From Desulfobulbaceae bacterium (lineage in GTDB: Bacteria > Desulfobacterota > Desulfobulbia > Desulfobulbales > SURF-16), in contig JALNXE010000111.1 of the NCBI GenBank assembly GCA_023230525.1, positions 1-13,265 of the forward strand: a stretch of 13,265 nucleotides of DNA, in the 5' to 3' direction. Positions 6,952 to 13,265 of the stretch are shown piece after piece. The notes below the pieces were generated by a model. It searched no databases. It was not told the origin of the DNA and worked only from the letters and a program-made list of their open reading frames with translations. The position numbers and the translations under genes were made by a program. Each line of letters begins with the position of its first letter. Position 1 is the stretch's first letter.

Positions 6952-7031
6952 GATGCCGGGATTTTCGGCGGCATCGTTGTCGGAAATCCGGAGCACTTTG
7001 AACTCCAGGTATCCCCGGATTCACGACAACG
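6952..7031. repeat. Two adjacent inverted repeats upstream of fhs
   Basis: The first is GATGCCG/CGGCATC (6952-6958 with 6969-6975, 10-base loop). The second has longer arms, CGTTGTCGGAAATCCGG (6975-6991) and CCGGATTCACGACAACG (7015-7031), complementary at 15 of 17 positions. The sequence from the right arm to about 7045 (ending TCGGGAATGACG) resembles one end of the widespread bacterial intergenic repeat that reads VIPAKAGIQ-like in translation; that link is by recall. They lie 60-150 bases before fhs, so a 5'-leader structure is possible. Confidence 0.55.
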
Positions 7032-7094
7032 GTCTCGGGAATGACGAAAGGGGATTTTTGCAGAAGGCTCATCATTTATTAATATTGTCATGAG

Positions 7095-7101
7095 AAGGAG
7101 G
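7095..7101 (+). promoter_or_regulatory. Strong ribosome binding site of fhs
   Basis: AAGGAGG is a near-perfect Shine-Dalgarno sequence 5 bases before the ATG at 7107. The in-frame GTG at 7104 would leave only 2 bases, so the ATG is preferred. Confidence 0.75.
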
Positions 7102-7106
7102 AAGTG

Positions 7107-8870
7107 ATGGTTCTTGATCCAACAAAGCACGCAGATTGGGAAATTGCCGAAGATGCTGAAAAGAATATGAAGACGGTTTACGAACTGGCGGAACAGCTCG
7201 GCCTTGCAAAGGAAGAACTTCTGCCCCATGGCCATTATGTGGCAAAGCTCGACTACCGCAAGATTCTTGACCGGTTGAAGGACAGGCCTGACGGCAAATA
7301 TGTCGACGTAACCGCCATTACTCCCACCCCGCTGGGCGAGGGTAAGAGCACCTGCGCCATGGGGCTGGTGCAGGGCCTCGGCAAAAGAAACAAAAGCGTG
7401 ATCGGCGCCATCCGCCAGCCTTCCGGCGGCCCCACTATGAACATCAAGGGCAGCGCCGCCGGCGGCGGGCTGGCCCAGTGTATTCCGCTTACCCCTTTTT
7501 CCCTGGGGCTCACCGGCGACATCAACGCCATCATGAACGCCCATAATCTCGGCATGGTGGCCCTTACCTCCCGCATGCAGCATGAGGCGAATTACACCGA
7601 TGAGCAGCTGGCCAAGAGAAATCTGCGCAGGCTTGATATCCATCCCAAGAAGGTTGAATTCGGCTGGATCATCGATTTCTGCGCCCAGGCCCTGCGCAAT
7701 ATCACCATCGGCCAGGGCGGCAAAATGGACGGCTATACCATGCAGTCCAAGTTCGCCATTGCCGTAAGCTCCGAGATCATGGCCATTCTGGCCATCGCCA
7801 CCGACCTCAAAGACATGCGCGAGAGAATCGGCAAGATCGTGGTTGCCTATGACCGGCAGGACCGGCCGGTCACCACGGCTGATCTGGAGGTGGACGGCGC
7901 CATGACCGCCTGGATGGTGGAGGCCTTAAACCCCAATATGCTGCAGACCATCGAAGGCCAGCCGGTCATCGTCCATGCCGGCCCCTTTGCCAACATCGCC
8001 ATCGGCCAGTCATCCGTCATCGCTGACCGGGTTGCCTTGAAAATCGCCGGTTACAACGTCACCGAAAGCGGCTTCGGCGCAGACATCGGTTTTGAAAAAT
8101 TCTGGAATCTCAAATGCCGCTACAGCAAGCTCAAACCCAATTGCGCGGTCATTGTCGCCACCATCAGGGCGCTCAAATGCCATGGCGGGGCCCCGATTCC
8201 GGTGCCCGGCAAGCCCATGCCCGAAGAATACAAGAAAGCAAATGTCGGCTGGGTTGAGGAAGGCTGCAAAAACCTCATCCACCATATCCAGACCGTGAAA
8301 AAGGCCGGCATCAATCCGGTGGTCTGCCTCAATGCCTTCTACACCGATACCGAAGAGGAGATCAAAGCGGTGCGCCGCCTGGGCGAGGCCGCCGGCGCCA
8401 GGGTCGCCCTGTCGCGCCATTGGCAGTATGGCGGCGAGGGCGCCCTTGAATTCGCCGACGCGGTCATTGACGCCTGCGAGGAGAAAAACGACTTCAAGTT
8501 CCTCTATGATCTCGACACCCCGCTCAGCAAGCGCATTGAGTTGATCGCCAGGGATGTATATGGCGCCGATGGTGTCAGTTACACCCCGGAGGCCCAGGAC
8601 AAGCTGAAACGGATGGAGGCTGATCCCGAGATGAAGGAGATGGGCACCTGCATGGTCAAGACCCATCTCTCCCTGTCCCATGAGCCGCGGCTGAAAGGGG
8701 TGCCCAAAGGCTGGACCCTGCCGATCCGCGATATCCTCACCTACAAGGGCGCCGGTTTTGTGGTTCCCGTGGCCGGGGCCATCAGTCTGATGCCCGGTAC
8801 GGCCTCGGATCCCGCATACCGGCGTATTGACGTGGACGTGGAAACCGGGAAAGTGAAAGGCGTTTTCTGA
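7107..8870 (+). CDS. fhs: Formate-tetrahydrofolate ligase (formyl-THF synthetase)
   Basis: Fhs joins formate to tetrahydrofolate with ATP to give 10-formyl-THF. This is the formate-activation step of the Wood-Ljungdahl methyl branch and also feeds purine synthesis; in reverse it can yield ATP. The 587-residue product contains the first family signature with its P-loop, TPTPLGEGKST (72-82), the adjacent RQPSGGPTMNIKGSAAGGG (103-121) and the second signature VIVATIRALKCHGG (348-361). It also has VVPVAGAISLMPGTAS (552-567) near the C-terminus. Family length is about 550-590, so it looks complete. It is preceded by a strong ribosome binding site and followed by an intrinsic terminator, so it probably ends its own transcript. 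folD and cooS, which act in the same pathway, lie 2.6 kb downstream. Confidence 0.97.
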   Translation: MVLDPTKHADWEIAEDAEKNMKTVYELAEQLGLAKEELLPHGHYVAKLDYRKILDRLKDRPDGKYVDVTAITPTPLGEGKSTCAMGLVQGLGKRNKSVIGAIRQPSGGPTMNIKGSAAGGGLAQCIPLTPFSLGLTGDINAIMNAHNLGMVALTSRMQHEANYTDEQLAKRNLRRLDIHPKKVEFGWIIDFCAQALRNITIGQGGKMDGYTMQSKFAIAVSSEIMAILAIATDLKDMRERIGKIVVAYDRQDRPVTTADLEVDGAMTAWMVEALNPNMLQTIEGQPVIVHAGPFANIAIGQSSVIADRVALKIAGYNVTESGFGADIGFEKFWNLKCRYSKLKPNCAVIVATIRALKCHGGAPIPVPGKPMPEEYKKANVGWVEEGCKNLIHHIQTVKKAGINPVVCLNAFYTDTEEEIKAVRRLGEAAGARVALSRHWQYGGEGALEFADAVIDACEEKNDFKFLYDLDTPLSKRIELIARDVYGADGVSYTPEAQDKLKRMEADPEMKEMGTCMVKTHLSLSHEPRLKGVPKGWTLPIRDILTYKGAGFVVPVAGAISLMPGTASDPAYRRIDVDVETGKVKGVF

Positions 8871-8892
8871 TCGAAAACCTTTCCAGGCAACC

Positions 8893-8941
8893 AAGGCGAT
8901 GCCGATTTGGGAGTTTGCGCTCCCCGGTATCGCCTTTTTTT
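8893..8941 (+). terminator. Intrinsic terminator of fhs
   Basis: The stem AAGGCGAT (8893-8900) pairs perfectly with ATCGCCTT (8929-8936). Inside it CCG/CGG extends the stem past a G-T step, and a nested GGAG/CTCC hairpin (8909-8912 with 8919-8922) closes it. A run of seven T (8935-8941) follows. It starts 22 bases after the fhs stop. Confidence 0.88.
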
Positions 8942-8964
8942 ATTACTTTCCAGCGGACCGATAT

Positions 8965-8992
8965 TTGAAAAAGTTGTTATGCCCACCATAAT
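8965..8992 (+). promoter_or_regulatory. Candidate sigma-70-type promoter for the GspE/PilB-like gene
   Basis: TTGAAA (8965-8970) and CATAAT (8987-8992) are 16 bases apart and lie just downstream of the fhs terminator, where the next gene needs a promoter. Transcription would start near 8999, about 40 bases before the ATG at 9040. This is pattern matching only. Confidence 0.4.
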
Positions 8993-9039
8993 GAGCTAAT
9001 ATGAAAATACTTTCAAACAACCTCCACCTCATTTGACAT

Positions 9040-11256
9040 ATGGCGCTTCCCGCACAGAAAATAGTTGATAAAAAAGCCGGCCTCAGAACAACCGTTAAAG
9101 ACCAGTCCGGCGCAGGCAAGACCAAGATCGGCGAGGTGCTCAGAAGGGAAGGGCATATTCTCAATACCCAGCTTGAGGAAGCCCTGGCCATTCAGAAGAA
9201 AAATGGCCAGCGGCTGGGCAGTATTCTCATCAAGCTCGGCTACATAGAAGACTCCACCATCCTCAATGTGCTGAGCCGGCTCCATAATTTCCCCTCCGTT
9301 GATCTCAAAAAGGAACCGCCCAACCCGGAGATCTTCAAAACCGTACCCTTTGCCATCGTCAAAAAATATTGCGCCCTTCCCCTGCGGGTTACCGGCAAGA
9401 CGCTGCAGGTCACCATGGCCGAGCCCACCGATACCAGCGCCGTGGAAGAACTCCAGTCCGAGGTGAAGATGGTTTTGTCCGTCTGCGTCTCCACGGAAAA
9501 GGATATTTTCGAGGCCTATAAGAAATATTACAAGATCAGCGAGGAGGAATTCCTCCAGCTGACCGGCGCTGAGGAGAAGATTGAGGAGGAGGAGGACGTC
9601 ACCAGTATCGATGACTTCGGCACCCTGGCCTCGGAAGCCGCCGAAGATATGGCCATCGAGAGTGACAGCGGCAGGGAGGCGGAAGAGTTCTCCGCCTCCG
9701 ACGCGCCGATTATCAAACTGGTGAACGGTATCCTCATCAAGGCGGTCAAGGACGGGGTGAGCGATATCCATATCGAACCCTACGAGAAGACCCTGCAGGT
9801 CCGTTACCGTCTGGACGGTTCCCTCTACAAATCGATGAGTCTGCCGTTAAGTATCAAGAACGCCTTGAACTCCAGGGTAAAAATCCTTTCCAGCCTCGAT
9901 ATCACGGAACGCCGTGTTCCCCAGGACGGCAGAATCAAGATGCGGATCGGCAAAAACAAGGTGGTTGATTTCCGGGTCTCCACCCTGCCCACCCTTTTCG
10001 GCGAAAGTATCGTTCTGCGTATTCTTGATAAAGACTCCCTCAATGTCGATCTGACCAAACTCGGCTTTGAGCCGAACGTCTATGCAACCTTAAAACGCTG
10101 CCTTAACCGCCCCCAGGGGCTGCTGCTGGTTACCGGCCCCACCGGCAGCGGCAAGACGGTTACCCTTTATTCCGCCCTGAACTCGCTCAACAGCGAGGAC
10201 ACCAAGATTCTGACCGCCGAGGACCCGGTGGAGTTCAACTTCAAGGGGATTAATCAGGTCAACGTCCATCAGGAGGTGGGCATGACCTTTGCCGCGGCCC
10301 TGAAGGCCTTTTTGCGGCAGGACCCGGACATTATCATGGTCGGCGAGATCCGGGACATGGAAACCGCTGAAATTGCCATCAAGGCGGCCATGACGGGCCA
10401 TCTCGTTTTTTCCACCCTGCATACCAATGACTGCGCCGCCACCATCGGCCGTCTGGTGGATATCGGCATTCCCCCTTACATGCTGGCCTCGGCCATTACC
10501 ATGGTGCAGTCCCAGCGGCTGGGCCGCCGTCTGTGCAAGGAGTGCAAGGTGGAGGTGCCGGTGCCGGATGAGAAGGAGCTGCTCGCCATCGGCTTCACGG
10601 AAGACCAGATCAAGAATCTTACCAAGCTCTATGGCCCCAAGGGCTGCCCGGTCTGCCGGGGCGGCGGCTATAAAGGCAGGGTTGGTTTTTTTGAGCTGAT
10701 GGAGATTACCGACGAGGTTGCCAAGGCCATCAGCGCGGAGGTGCCGGAGGATCAGCTGCGCAAGGTGGCTATCCAGGAAGGCATGATTCCTCTGCGCAAT
10801 GCCGCCATACTCAAGGCCATTCAAGGGGTAACCAGCCTTGATGAGGTGCTGAAGAAAACCGTCATAACCGAAGAGAGTCTGCCCGCCTATCTGGTCAATC
10901 CGGATTTGGAAAGATACGAGGACGGCGATGTCATCATCCGCCAGGGCAATACCGACATTGATTTTTTTCAGTTGATCCAGGGGGCGCTGATGGTGGTCAA
11001 GGATGGCAAAAAAATTGCTGAAATCACCGAGCCCGGCGAATATTTCGGGGAGATGTCGGCGATTTCCGGAGTGGCCCGTTCCGCCTCCATCCTCTCCAAG
11101 GGAAGATCCGCCGTCAAACGTTATCCGGGGGATAAAATCATGGAGATCATTGAAAAACATCCCCAGGTTGCCAAACATTTCTTCAAAACCCTGGTCACCC
11201 GTCTCGGCCAGGCCAATGATATCATCGTCAAGCTGGCCGAGAGCCGCAACAGGTAA
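9040..11256 (+). CDS. GspE/PilB-family assembly ATPase with C-terminal cyclic nucleotide-binding domain
   Basis: This is a hexameric motor ATPase of the type II secretion / type IV pilus class. In its 738 residues, residues 26-160 form an MshEN/T2SSE_N region with two RLG-type motifs (KIGEVLRREG at 29-38, RLGSILIKLG at 58-67), the kind that binds c-di-GMP in MshE. An acidic linker follows (about 166-216). The motor core has an Asp box (DITERRVPQDGR, 287-298), Walker A GPTGSGKT (366-373), Walker B DPDIIMVGEIRD (428-439), a His box (HLVFSTLHTND, 454-464) and a zinc tetracysteine (Cys499, 502, 536, 539). Residues about 615-725 add a cyclic-nucleotide-binding domain with the cassette YFGEMSAISGVARSAS (668-683; Glu671, Arg680). 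The ATG at 9040 is the only reasonable start (in-frame TGA at 9034) but has no clear Shine-Dalgarno. No secretion or pilus partner genes are nearby, so I give no symbol. Confidence 0.9.
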   Translation: MALPAQKIVDKKAGLRTTVKDQSGAGKTKIGEVLRREGHILNTQLEEALAIQKKNGQRLGSILIKLGYIEDSTILNVLSRLHNFPSVDLKKEPPNPEIFKTVPFAIVKKYCALPLRVTGKTLQVTMAEPTDTSAVEELQSEVKMVLSVCVSTEKDIFEAYKKYYKISEEEFLQLTGAEEKIEEEEDVTSIDDFGTLASEAAEDMAIESDSGREAEEFSASDAPIIKLVNGILIKAVKDGVSDIHIEPYEKTLQVRYRLDGSLYKSMSLPLSIKNALNSRVKILSSLDITERRVPQDGRIKMRIGKNKVVDFRVSTLPTLFGESIVLRILDKDSLNVDLTKLGFEPNVYATLKRCLNRPQGLLLVTGPTGSGKTVTLYSALNSLNSEDTKILTAEDPVEFNFKGINQVNVHQEVGMTFAAALKAFLRQDPDIIMVGEIRDMETAEIAIKAAMTGHLVFSTLHTNDCAATIGRLVDIGIPPYMLASAITMVQSQRLGRRLCKECKVEVPVPDEKELLAIGFTEDQIKNLTKLYGPKGCPVCRGGGYKGRVGFFELMEITDEVAKAISAEVPEDQLRKVAIQEGMIPLRNAAILKAIQGVTSLDEVLKKTVITEESLPAYLVNPDLERYEDGDVIIRQGNTDIDFFQLIQGALMVVKDGKKIAEITEPGEYFGEMSAISGVARSASILSKGRSAVKRYPGDKIMEIIEKHPQVAKHFFKTLVTRLGQANDIIVKLAESRNR

Positions 11257-11279
11257 TATCTACTAGGTAGTATTACCTA
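11251..11279. repeat. Overlapping alternative hairpins at the ATPase stop codon
   Basis: AGGTAATA (11251-11258, containing the TAA stop) pairs perfectly with TATTACCT (11271-11278). Alternatively TAGGTA (11264-11269) pairs with TACCTA (11274-11279). The two share the right arm and exclude each other. Only scattered T bases follow, so terminator function is uncertain. Confidence 0.45.
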
Positions 11280-11338
11280 ACTATTTGGAATTTAAACCTT
11301 TCTTTTGTTGTATTCTTCCTTGAATCACCATAAAACCC

Positions 11339-11367
11339 TTGCAAAACCGATTTGAGTTCACTAAGAT
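11339..11367 (+). promoter_or_regulatory. Candidate sigma-70-type promoter for folD-cooS
   Basis: TTGCAA (11339-11344) and TAAGAT (11362-11367) are separated by 17 bases, each matching four of six consensus bases. They lie in the AT-rich 226-base gap before folD (11257-11482), which holds no gene I can see. The leader would be about 110 bases long. Confidence 0.3.
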
Positions 11368-11471
11368 ATTTCACTCAGTTTAGCTAATCTTTCTGCTTTC
11401 CCCAGGCAAATCACGGCGAACACAAGACCTTTTCCATATTTCATTTTTTTCATTTATGTTTCTTTTCCATT

Positions 11472-11477
11472 AAGGAG
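11472..11477 (+). promoter_or_regulatory. Ribosome binding site deciding the folD start
   Basis: AAGGAG lies 5 bases before the ATG at 11483. An in-frame GTG at 11477 overlaps this motif and is therefore not a usable start. Confidence 0.7.
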
Positions 11478-11482
11478 TGATA

Positions 11483-12370
11483 ATGACAGCAAAAATTATC
11501 AGCGGGACCGAGACCGCTAAAGCCATTCGCGAGGAACTCAAAATAGAAATTGCCGAGCTGCAGGAAAAGCATAATGTGGTGCCGGGGCTGGTGACCATTC
11601 TTGTCGGTGAGGACCCGGCTTCCCAGTCTTATGTGACCGCCAAAAACAAAACCGCTCATGCCCTGGGCATCCATTCGGAGCAGGTGACACTTGCCGCAGA
11701 CAGCAGTGAGCAGGAACTTCTCAATCTGATTGAGAAATACAATAATGATGAGAAAATTCACGGCATTCTGGTCCAGCTTCCCCTGCCGAAACATATCAAT
11801 GAGGCGAAGGTTCTTTATGCCATCAACCCGGATAAGGATGTGGACGGGTTTCATCCGGTCAACGTCGGCAAGATGGTGCTGGGCGAACAATGCTATCTTC
11901 CCTGTACACCCCATGGCATCCTTGAGCTTCTGACCCGCAGCGGGGTGAAGACCAGCGGGGCCGAGGTGGTGGTCATCGGCCGCAGCAATATCGTCGGCAA
12001 ACCGATCAGCAATCTCATGCTGCAGAAACGGGACGGCGGCAACGCCACGGTCACCATCTGCCATACCCGCACCAAAGACATGGCGGCCCACACCAGACGC
12101 GCCGACATCATCATCGCCGCCGTCGGGGTGCCGAAAATGGTCACCGCCGATATGGTCAAAGACGGAGTGGTTATTATCGATGTCGGGGTCAATCGGATAG
12201 GTAAAACAGCGGACGGCAAGGCGATTCTTGCCGGGGATGTTGATTTTGACGCGGTCAAGGAAAAGGCTGCTGCCATTACTCCCGTGCCGGGCGGCGTTGG
12301 ACCCATGACCATAACCATGTTAATGAAAAATACCGTGCAGGCGGCCAAGCAGGCTGCCGGCCTGATATAA
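11483..12370 (+). CDS. folD: Bifunctional methylene-THF dehydrogenase / methenyl-THF cyclohydrolase
   Basis: FolD interconverts 10-formyl-, 5,10-methenyl- and 5,10-methylene-THF with NADP(H), the middle of the Wood-Ljungdahl methyl branch and of general one-carbon metabolism. The 295-residue product has the catalytic YVTAK (Tyr50, Lys54), the substrate-site GILVQLPLP (94-102, Gln98), DKDVDGFHP (117-125, Asp121), the nucleotide-binding VVIGRSNIVGKP (163-174) and the terminal signature PVPGGVGPMT (268-277). Length is normal for bacterial FolD. It sits 15 bases before cooS in the same direction, so the two probably share a transcript, tying this copy to acetyl-CoA pathway carbon flow. Its product also supplies methylene-THF, the carbon donor used by the ThyX encoded upstream. 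Confidence 0.96.
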   Translation: MTAKIISGTETAKAIREELKIEIAELQEKHNVVPGLVTILVGEDPASQSYVTAKNKTAHALGIHSEQVTLAADSSEQELLNLIEKYNNDEKIHGILVQLPLPKHINEAKVLYAINPDKDVDGFHPVNVGKMVLGEQCYLPCTPHGILELLTRSGVKTSGAEVVVIGRSNIVGKPISNLMLQKRDGGNATVTICHTRTKDMAAHTRRADIIIAAVGVPKMVTADMVKDGVVIIDVGVNRIGKTADGKAILAGDVDFDAVKEKAAAITPVPGGVGPMTITMLMKNTVQAAKQAAGLI

Positions 12371-12385
12371 CTTGAGGGAAAAAAT

Positions 12386-13265
12386 ATGGCAATCTCCAGA
12401 AACGGATGTGAAAGCTGTATCGAGATAACCTGCACCTCCACGAAGAGTGTCCTGTCCCAGGGCATCGCAAAAAATGTCATTACCGCCTACGACCGGGTAA
12501 AGATGCGCGGCATGTCTGCCTGTCTCTTTGGTTCCACCGGAACCTGCTGCCGCAACTGCAATATGGGGCCCTGCCAGATCATCGACGGCGTCAATGAGAT
12601 GATCGGCGTCTGCGGCGCCACAGCGGACACCGTGGTGGCGCGGAATTTCTGCCGCGCCATTGCTTCCGGATCGGCGGCCCACACCGATCATGCCCGGGAA
12701 ATGGTCAAGGGCTTCATTGCCGCGGCCAAGGGAGAATCCCCCCATGAAATCCAGGATGTCAATAAGCTGAAGATGCTTGCCGAGGTCTTTGGTGTGCCAA
12801 CCGAGGGCAGGGATAAAAACGCCATTGCCCTGGAAATCGGCCAGCTCGCCCTGGCGGATTTCGGCAAACAGGATGATAAGCCCGTCACCATGGTGAAGCG
12901 GGCGCCGAAAAAACGCCAGGAGTTATGGAAACGTCTGGGCGTCGAACCCCGCGGCATAGACCGTGAGGTTGTTGAAATCATGCACCGCACCCATATGGGC
13001 GTTGATCAGGATTATGAAAATCTCATGCTGCAGGGCTCCCGCTGCGCCCTGGGCGACGGCTGGGGAGCGTCCATGCTGTCCACCGAACTGACCGATATCA
13101 TGTTCGGCACCCCGGTTCCCCGGCGCGCCATCGTCGATCTCGGCGTTCTCAAGGCGGACGAGGTGAACGTCACGGTACACGGCCAAGAGCCGCTGCTGGC
13201 CGAATCCCTGTGTCTGGCCGCCCAGGACGAGGAAATGCTCGCCCTGGCCCGCAAGGTCGGCGCCA
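12386..13265 (+). CDS. cooS: Anaerobic Ni-Fe CO dehydrogenase catalytic subunit, 3' truncated by window edge
   Basis: CooS (AcsA) interconverts CO and CO2 at a Ni-Fe-S C-cluster, feeding acetyl-CoA synthase or oxidizing CO. Only 293 codons of an expected 630-680 are visible, and the frame is open to the right edge. The N-terminal part has the cluster ligands in the family spacing: Cys46 and Cys54 (C-x7-C, the D-cluster shared between subunits), then Cys55, Cys58, Cys63 and Cys76 for the B-cluster (CCRNCNMGPC...GVCGA). His265 in TVHGQEPLL fits the C-cluster histidine; the C-cluster cysteines would lie beyond the edge. Other marks are ARNFCRAIASGSAAHTDH (85-102) and RCALGDGWGASM (219-230). GAGGGA at 12374-12379 stands 6 bases before the ATG. 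Whether it belongs to a CODH/ACS complex or is a stand-alone CODH depends on genes outside the window. Confidence 0.94.
   Translation, partial: MAISRNGCESCIEITCTSTKSVLSQGIAKNVITAYDRVKMRGMSACLFGSTGTCCRNCNMGPCQIIDGVNEMIGVCGATADTVVARNFCRAIASGSAAHTDHAREMVKGFIAAAKGESPHEIQDVNKLKMLAEVFGVPTEGRDKNAIALEIGQLALADFGKQDDKPVTMVKRAPKKRQELWKRLGVEPRGIDREVVEIMHRTHMGVDQDYENLMLQGSRCALGDGWGASMLSTELTDIMFGTPVPRRAIVDLGVLKADEVNVTVHGQEPLLAESLCLAAQDEEMLALARKVGA

Larger units (their letters stand above)
6681..7106. other. Repeat-rich thyX-fhs intergenic region
   Basis: This 426-base gap holds no convincing gene. It contains a second full copy of the palindromic repeat (6720-6781), a partial third copy (6899-6945), a separate pair of nested inverted repeats (6952-7031) and the fhs ribosome binding site. 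A GCCGTTGTTC segment at 6681-6690, directly after the thyX stop, resembles the left end of the partial copy. The stretch 6782-6898 is AT-rich with ATTGCCATAATTGCCA (6865-6880) and no structure I can assign. No clear intrinsic terminator for thyX was seen. Confidence 0.65.

Noticed and set aside
8010..8894. A 294-codon open frame on the minus strand
   Set aside because: It is antisense to the conserved fhs C-terminal half and starts inside the fhs-side of the terminator region; no protein-like motif is seen.
9034..9036. TGA before the ATPase start as a selenocysteine codon extending the gene to 9001
   Set aside because: No selenocysteine insertion hairpin is evident after it, and the upstream 11 codons have no similarity to GspE/PilB N-termini.
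10090..11178. A 362-codon open frame on the minus strand
   Set aside because: It is antisense to the motor core and cyclic-nucleotide domain of the ATPase gene, with low-complexity composition and no family resemblance.

Overview
The window reads as chromosomal DNA from a strictly anaerobic, probably sulfate-reducing or sulfur-disproportionating member of the Desulfobacterota (Desulfobulbales-like). This is inferred from gene content: a nickel CO dehydrogenase (cooS) directly behind folD, a formate-tetrahydrofolate ligase (fhs), a three-domain NifU with NifS, and a flavin-dependent thymidylate synthase. Intergenic DNA is rich in small palindromic repeats. No marker gene fixes the taxon, so the placement is moderate confidence.

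Layout from left to right. leuB lies on the minus strand and runs off the left edge with only its last residues missing. A 335-base divergent gap follows; it holds what looks like the eroded C-terminus of a type III restriction (Res) subunit. Everything to the right is on the plus strand: uvrC; a gap with a palindromic repeat; nifU-nifS overlapping by 4 bases; a gap with an inverted-repeat element framed by 19-base direct repeats; thyX; a 426-base repeat-filled gap; fhs with a strong intrinsic terminator; a GspE/PilB-type ATPase carrying an extra C-terminal cyclic-nucleotide-binding domain; an AT-rich gap; then folD and, 15 bases later, cooS, which is cut by the right edge after 293 codons.

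Functional themes. Fhs, FolD and CooS are steps of the Wood-Ljungdahl (reductive acetyl-CoA) pathway: formate activation, interconversion of formyl-, methenyl- and methylene-THF, and CO/CO2 interconversion. fhs is separated from folD-cooS by the ATPase gene and by a terminator, so these are at least two transcription units. NifU and NifS supply Fe-S clusters, and two other products here carry cluster-ligand cysteine patterns (UvrC and CooS). Five of the nine genes are routine housekeeping or biosynthesis genes.

Most interesting items: (1) the secretion/pilus-type ATPase with an apparent c-di-GMP-type MshEN domain at its N-terminus and an intact-looking cyclic-nucleotide pocket at its C-terminus; (2) a ~61-base palindromic repeat, present twice in full and once in part, with paired base changes in its stem; (3) the restriction-gene remnant; (4) the direct-repeat-framed element after nifS; (5) a ThyX with a long internal insert and non-standard residues at two expected histidine positions. 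I saw no tRNA, rRNA, CRISPR array, complete insertion sequence or phage gene.
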